7,670 bases of DNA, from the NCBI GenBank assembly GCA_029250565.1, contig JAQXFA010000069.1, positions 1 through 7,670 on the forward strand, read 5' to 3'. The notes under the pieces are model-generated. The model made no database searches. It saw nothing but the letters and a program-made list of their open reading frames with translations, and was not told the DNA's origin. The position numbers and the translations under genes are program-made. Numbering within the stretch: position 1 is the stretch's first letter; each line of letters begins with the position of its first letter. The DNA comes from Candidatus Thalassarchaeaceae archaeon (lineage in GTDB: Archaea > Thermoplasmatota > Poseidoniia > Poseidoniales > Thalassarchaeaceae). This document shows positions 5,838-7,670 of this stretch, piece by piece.

Positions 5838-6377
5838 GTGTTTTGGCCTGAATGATTCCACTACTGCAGAGTCAGTCTCAATGTAAGGGCCGCCAATCAA
5901 ATCAATACAGTAAGGAACAGCTGCAAATATTTCGTCAATAGTTTCACGGATTGCCTTTGGCGCCCCTGGTAAATTGATGATTAATGCTTGACCGCGGATT
6001 CCAGCACTTTGGCGCGAAAGAATCGCTGTTGGCACATATCTGAGTGAAATTGCCCGCATTTGTTCACCAAAACCCGGCAACATCCTACTGCACACCGCTT
6101 CAGTCGCTTCTGGTGTCACATCTCTTTGTGCTGGTCCAGTGCCACCTGTAGTGACAACAAGATTGCACCCCTGCACATCTATCAAATCAATGAGGGCAGA
6201 CTCAATAGCCGCTTGCTCATCTTCAACAACAACAGAAATTGCATCCCATTCAGAAATTAAAGCCTCTTCAAAGAAGCCACGAATTGCTGGACCACTTAGG
6301 TCCTCATACTCACCACTACTAGCACGATCTGATGAAGTGAGAATCCCTACTTGGATGAACTCACCAACATCCGCCAT
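5826..6377 (-). CDS. mogA: Molybdopterin adenylyltransferase, MogA type
   Basis: The enzyme activates molybdopterin by adenylylation with ATP before molybdate insertion, in molybdenum/tungsten cofactor synthesis in the cytoplasm. The sequence follows bacterial MogA closely: ILTSSDRASSGEYED near the N-terminus, VVTTGGTGPAQRDVTPEAT in the middle with the catalytic-type Asp residues, then MLPGFGEQMRAISL, VPTAILSRQSAGIRGQALI, NLPGAPKAI, and a C-terminus FRPKHARR that mirrors E. coli MogA. I place the start at ATG 6375-6377, giving 183 residues and the short family-like N-terminus MADVGEFIQ. An ATG at 6390-6392 and GTG at 6393-6395 are in-frame alternatives; a TATA-like box at 6421-6428 is spaced for a nearly leaderless transcript from those. 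The start is therefore uncertain by up to six codons. rph follows after 55 bases. MoaB is the homologous alternative, but the GFGEQMR and FRPK signatures favour MogA. Confidence 0.9.
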   Translation of the reverse strand: MADVGEFIQVGILTSSDRASSGEYEDLSGPAIRGFFEEALISEWDAISVVVEDEQAAIESALIDLIDVQGCNLVVTTGGTGPAQRDVTPEATEAVCSRMLPGFGEQMRAISLRYVPTAILSRQSAGIRGQALIINLPGAPKAIRETIDEIFAAVPYCIDLIGGPYIETDSAVVESFRPKHARR

Positions 6378-6420
6378 GACAAGTCCACACATCACCTACA
6401 TATCAAGAACGCCCTAAGCC

Positions 6421-6428
6421 GTTATATC
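6421..6428 (-). promoter_or_regulatory. TATA-like box upstream of mogA
   Basis: On the minus strand GATATAAC is centred about 30 bases before the GTG/ATG pair at 6390-6395 and about 47 before the ATG at 6377. That spacing suits an archaeal TATA box with transcription starting near 6398. It lies in the 58-base or longer gap between the membrane-protein stop and mogA, supporting a separate promoter for the mogA-rph-tRNA unit. Confidence 0.4.
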
Positions 6429-6453
6429 ATCAATAAAGAATACAGAAACCAAC

Positions 6454-7131
6454 TCAGATATTACCTGGATGATTACCTACTGAATGCATAGTTCCTTCTT
6501 GTTGTGGCATTACACCGGGAGTTTGGTGCCCCTGTGCTAGAGCCATTTTTTGCTCAGGTGTTTTCAAAGTAAACCCTAAAATCAGGCCAATAAATGCAAT
6601 AAATCCACCGCAACCGCAGCATGATGGCCCTCCAATCCAAGCAAGGGCTAATAATTCAATTCCTGATATCAAAGCATCGACATCGTAAATTTGTACATCG
6701 GTGTTGTTAGTGTAAAAAGTGTATGTCCCATCAGGACATCCATCTTTACAAATATATCCAATATGTATTACCCCGTCTTCTGTAGTATCATCATAATTTT
6801 TGCAAGTGGGCTCGAAGTAAACTCTTTCAGAATCTTCAGAGTCTTTCAATGTGAAGTTACTAACTAATTCACAATATTCTTCCGTAAGTTCAGAACTTGA
6901 ACCTTCTGGAGCTGATGAAGTGCTATCAGCGTATTCTCCTTCCATTGCAACAATGAGGTAACCACCTTCGGAAAAACCACTTAACTCAACATCAGCAGTT
7001 CCATTCCCCTCATAAATTGTAAACTCATCAAAATTTGAAACACCTCTAGAGGTACCTCCATACATCATGACCCCGCCAAAAATAATCATTGCAATCCCTA
7101 AAGGTATCATTATCTTGCCACTAATGTGCAT
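6454..7131 (-). CDS. Uncharacterised two-segment membrane protein with extracytoplasmic Cys-containing domain
   Basis: The function of this 225-residue protein is unknown. A hydrophobic segment at about 6-25 follows a short basic N-terminus (MHISGKI). Residues about 27-150 are acidic and Ser/Thr-rich with N-glycosylation-like sequons and four cysteines (C87, C110, C128, C132), suggesting an extracytoplasmic, possibly disulfide-bonded beta domain. A second hydrophobic region at about 153-189 is interrupted by a Cys/Gly cluster GGPSCCGCGG (167-176). A Gln/Gly/Pro-rich, probably cytoplasmic tail follows (190-225). I read it as membrane-anchored at both ends with the middle outside. The ATG at 7129-7131 has no Shine-Dalgarno sequence; CTAATAAG (complement of 7154-7161) sits about 26 bases upstream, fitting a leaderless transcript. 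It lies between the K+ channel gene (70-base gap) and mogA. It may belong to a lineage-specific family, but I cannot name one. Confidence 0.78.
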   Translation of the reverse strand: MHISGKIMIPLGIAMIIFGGVMMYGGTSRGVSNFDEFTIYEGNGTADVELSGFSEGGYLIVAMEGEYADSTSSAPEGSSSELTEEYCELVSNFTLKDSEDSERVYFEPTCKNYDDTTEDGVIHIGYICKDGCPDGTYTFYTNNTDVQIYDVDALISGIELLALAWIGGPSCCGCGGFIAFIGLILGFTLKTPEQKMALAQGHQTPGVMPQQEGTMHSVGNHPGNI

Positions 7132-7153
7132 GACAACGGCGACTTGTTTGTTA

Positions 7154-7173
7154 CTTATTAGAACAATTAAAAA
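7154..7173 (-). promoter_or_regulatory. AT-rich gap: T run after the channel gene and TATA-like box for the membrane protein
   Basis: On the minus strand TTTTT (complement of 7169-7173) lies about 29 bases past the channel stop and could end that transcript. CTAATAAG (complement of 7154-7161) follows it and is centred about 26 bases before the membrane-protein ATG at 7131, as expected for an archaeal TATA box on a leaderless mRNA. Both readings rest on composition and spacing only. Confidence 0.33.
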
Positions 7174-7201
7174 TGCTTAACTTGATTAGCACTTTCAATA
7201 A

Positions 7202-7670
7202 TCATTTCTTGTCTTTTGAATCACCGTTCTCAGCAATCTCACTGAAGAATTGTTTTGCTTCATCCAAGCGCTCTTTTCGCTCGGAAATGTCGATTGATTT
7301 TTTTCTCGCAATCATGCCGGTAGAAGCATCTAATTCCGACAACTCCTTTTCATCATCTTCACGTACTTCTGCAAGCCTTTTTTTGGCACTCACAAATTGT
7401 GAATCCGATAGGTCTCCTTTGTCATGAAGATCTGTAAGGAGGTGAAGTTTGGCAATAAAATCTTCACGTTGTTTGTTTCTCCACATCTGATTGGAAAAGA
7501 ATAGTTGAGATAACGTAGCAGCTAACGTACCAAACATTCCAATCCCAACAAAGAGTAAGAATGTAGCAACCACCCTTGCCCCTACGGAATGTGGGTAAAA
7601 TTCCCCATATCCAACCGTAGTAATCGTCTCAACTGCATACCATATAGAATTATCAAAAGTCAGCACTAGT
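7202..7670 (-). CDS. Potassium channel, C-terminal part (5' end outside window)
   Basis: The visible part is the pore helix, selectivity filter and last membrane helix of a K+ channel, followed by a cytoplasmic tail. The frame is open to the window edge at 7670, so the N-terminus is missing; the GTG at 7664-7666 is internal. TTVGYGEFYP (complement of about 7592-7621) is the filter, with Glu where KcsA-type channels have Asp after GYG. A hydrophobic helix follows (ARVVATFLLFVGIGMFGTLA). The tail, about 95 residues, is charged and helical. Its first part, IAKLHLLTDLHDKGDLSDSQF followed by a Lys/Arg-rich helix, resembles a SHOCT-type short oligomerisation domain. The remainder is coiled-coil-like and Lys/Glu-rich, ending SKDKK. 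No RCK/TrkA nucleotide-binding domain is present in the tail. The gene would let K+ cross the cytoplasmic membrane; gating is unknown. Confidence 0.88.
   Translation of the reverse strand, partial: LVLTFDNSIWYAVETITTVGYGEFYPHSVGARVVATFLLFVGIGMFGTLAATLSQLFFSNQMWRNKQREDFIAKLHLLTDLHDKGDLSDSQFVSAKKRLAEVREDDEKELSELDASTGMIARKKSIDISERKERLDEAKQFFSEIAENGDSKDKK

Noticed and set aside
1..7670. A search for CRISPR arrays, insertion sequences, integrase genes, attachment sites or toxin-antitoxin pairs.
   Set aside because: No direct-repeat array, transposase or integrase motif, or terminal repeat was seen. The tRNA gene has no adjacent integrase and no visible duplicated 3' end within the window.

Overview
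The window looks archaeal and most likely euryarchaeal. The clearest marker is a multi-OB-fold, zinc-finger replication protein A (RPA) gene overlapping an RPA-associated protein gene. The tRNA gene lacks an encoded CCA, and several genes have TATA-like boxes about 25-30 bases before the start codon with little or no Shine-Dalgarno sequence. The mix of archaeal replication genes, bacterial-looking housekeeping genes and a short Gly/Cys-rich membrane protein would fit a planktonic marine euryarchaeon (Marine Group II / Poseidoniales type). That placement is inference, because nothing here is a formal taxonomic marker.

Layout. Bases 1-198 hold the 3' end of an unidentified plus-strand gene, followed by a strong bidirectional terminator-like hairpin (288-321). 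From 352 to 3543 a minus-strand cluster reads, in order of transcription: a 50-residue small ORF, rpa, the RPA-associated protein gene, and a 116-residue protein of unknown function. A short AT-rich patch (3544-3577) separates this cluster from a divergent plus-strand gene (3578-4735). That gene encodes a zinc-dependent deacylase of the succinylglutamate desuccinylase/aspartoacylase family. It ends in a small hairpin terminator and converges on a minus-strand tRNA-Phe(GAA) gene.

From 4819 to 7670 everything is on the minus strand. In order of transcription it runs: a K+ channel truncated by the window end, a two-segment membrane protein with an extracytoplasmic Cys-containing domain, a MogA-type molybdopterin adenylyltransferase, a bacterial-type RNase PH, and tRNA-Phe.

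How the genes relate. rpa and its partner form the single-stranded-DNA-binding module used in replication and repair; the small ORF and the 116-residue gene may be co-expressed with it. RNase PH trims tRNA 3' ends in bacteria and sits 51 bases upstream of a tRNA gene on the same strand, which is suggestive but may be coincidental. I saw no insertion sequence, integrase, CRISPR array or defence cassette. The points most worth a second look are the divergent RNase PH with its insertion and unusual N-terminus, the unlisted 50-residue ORF ahead of rpa, the unknown third gene of the rpa cluster, and the SHOCT-like segment on the K+ channel tail.
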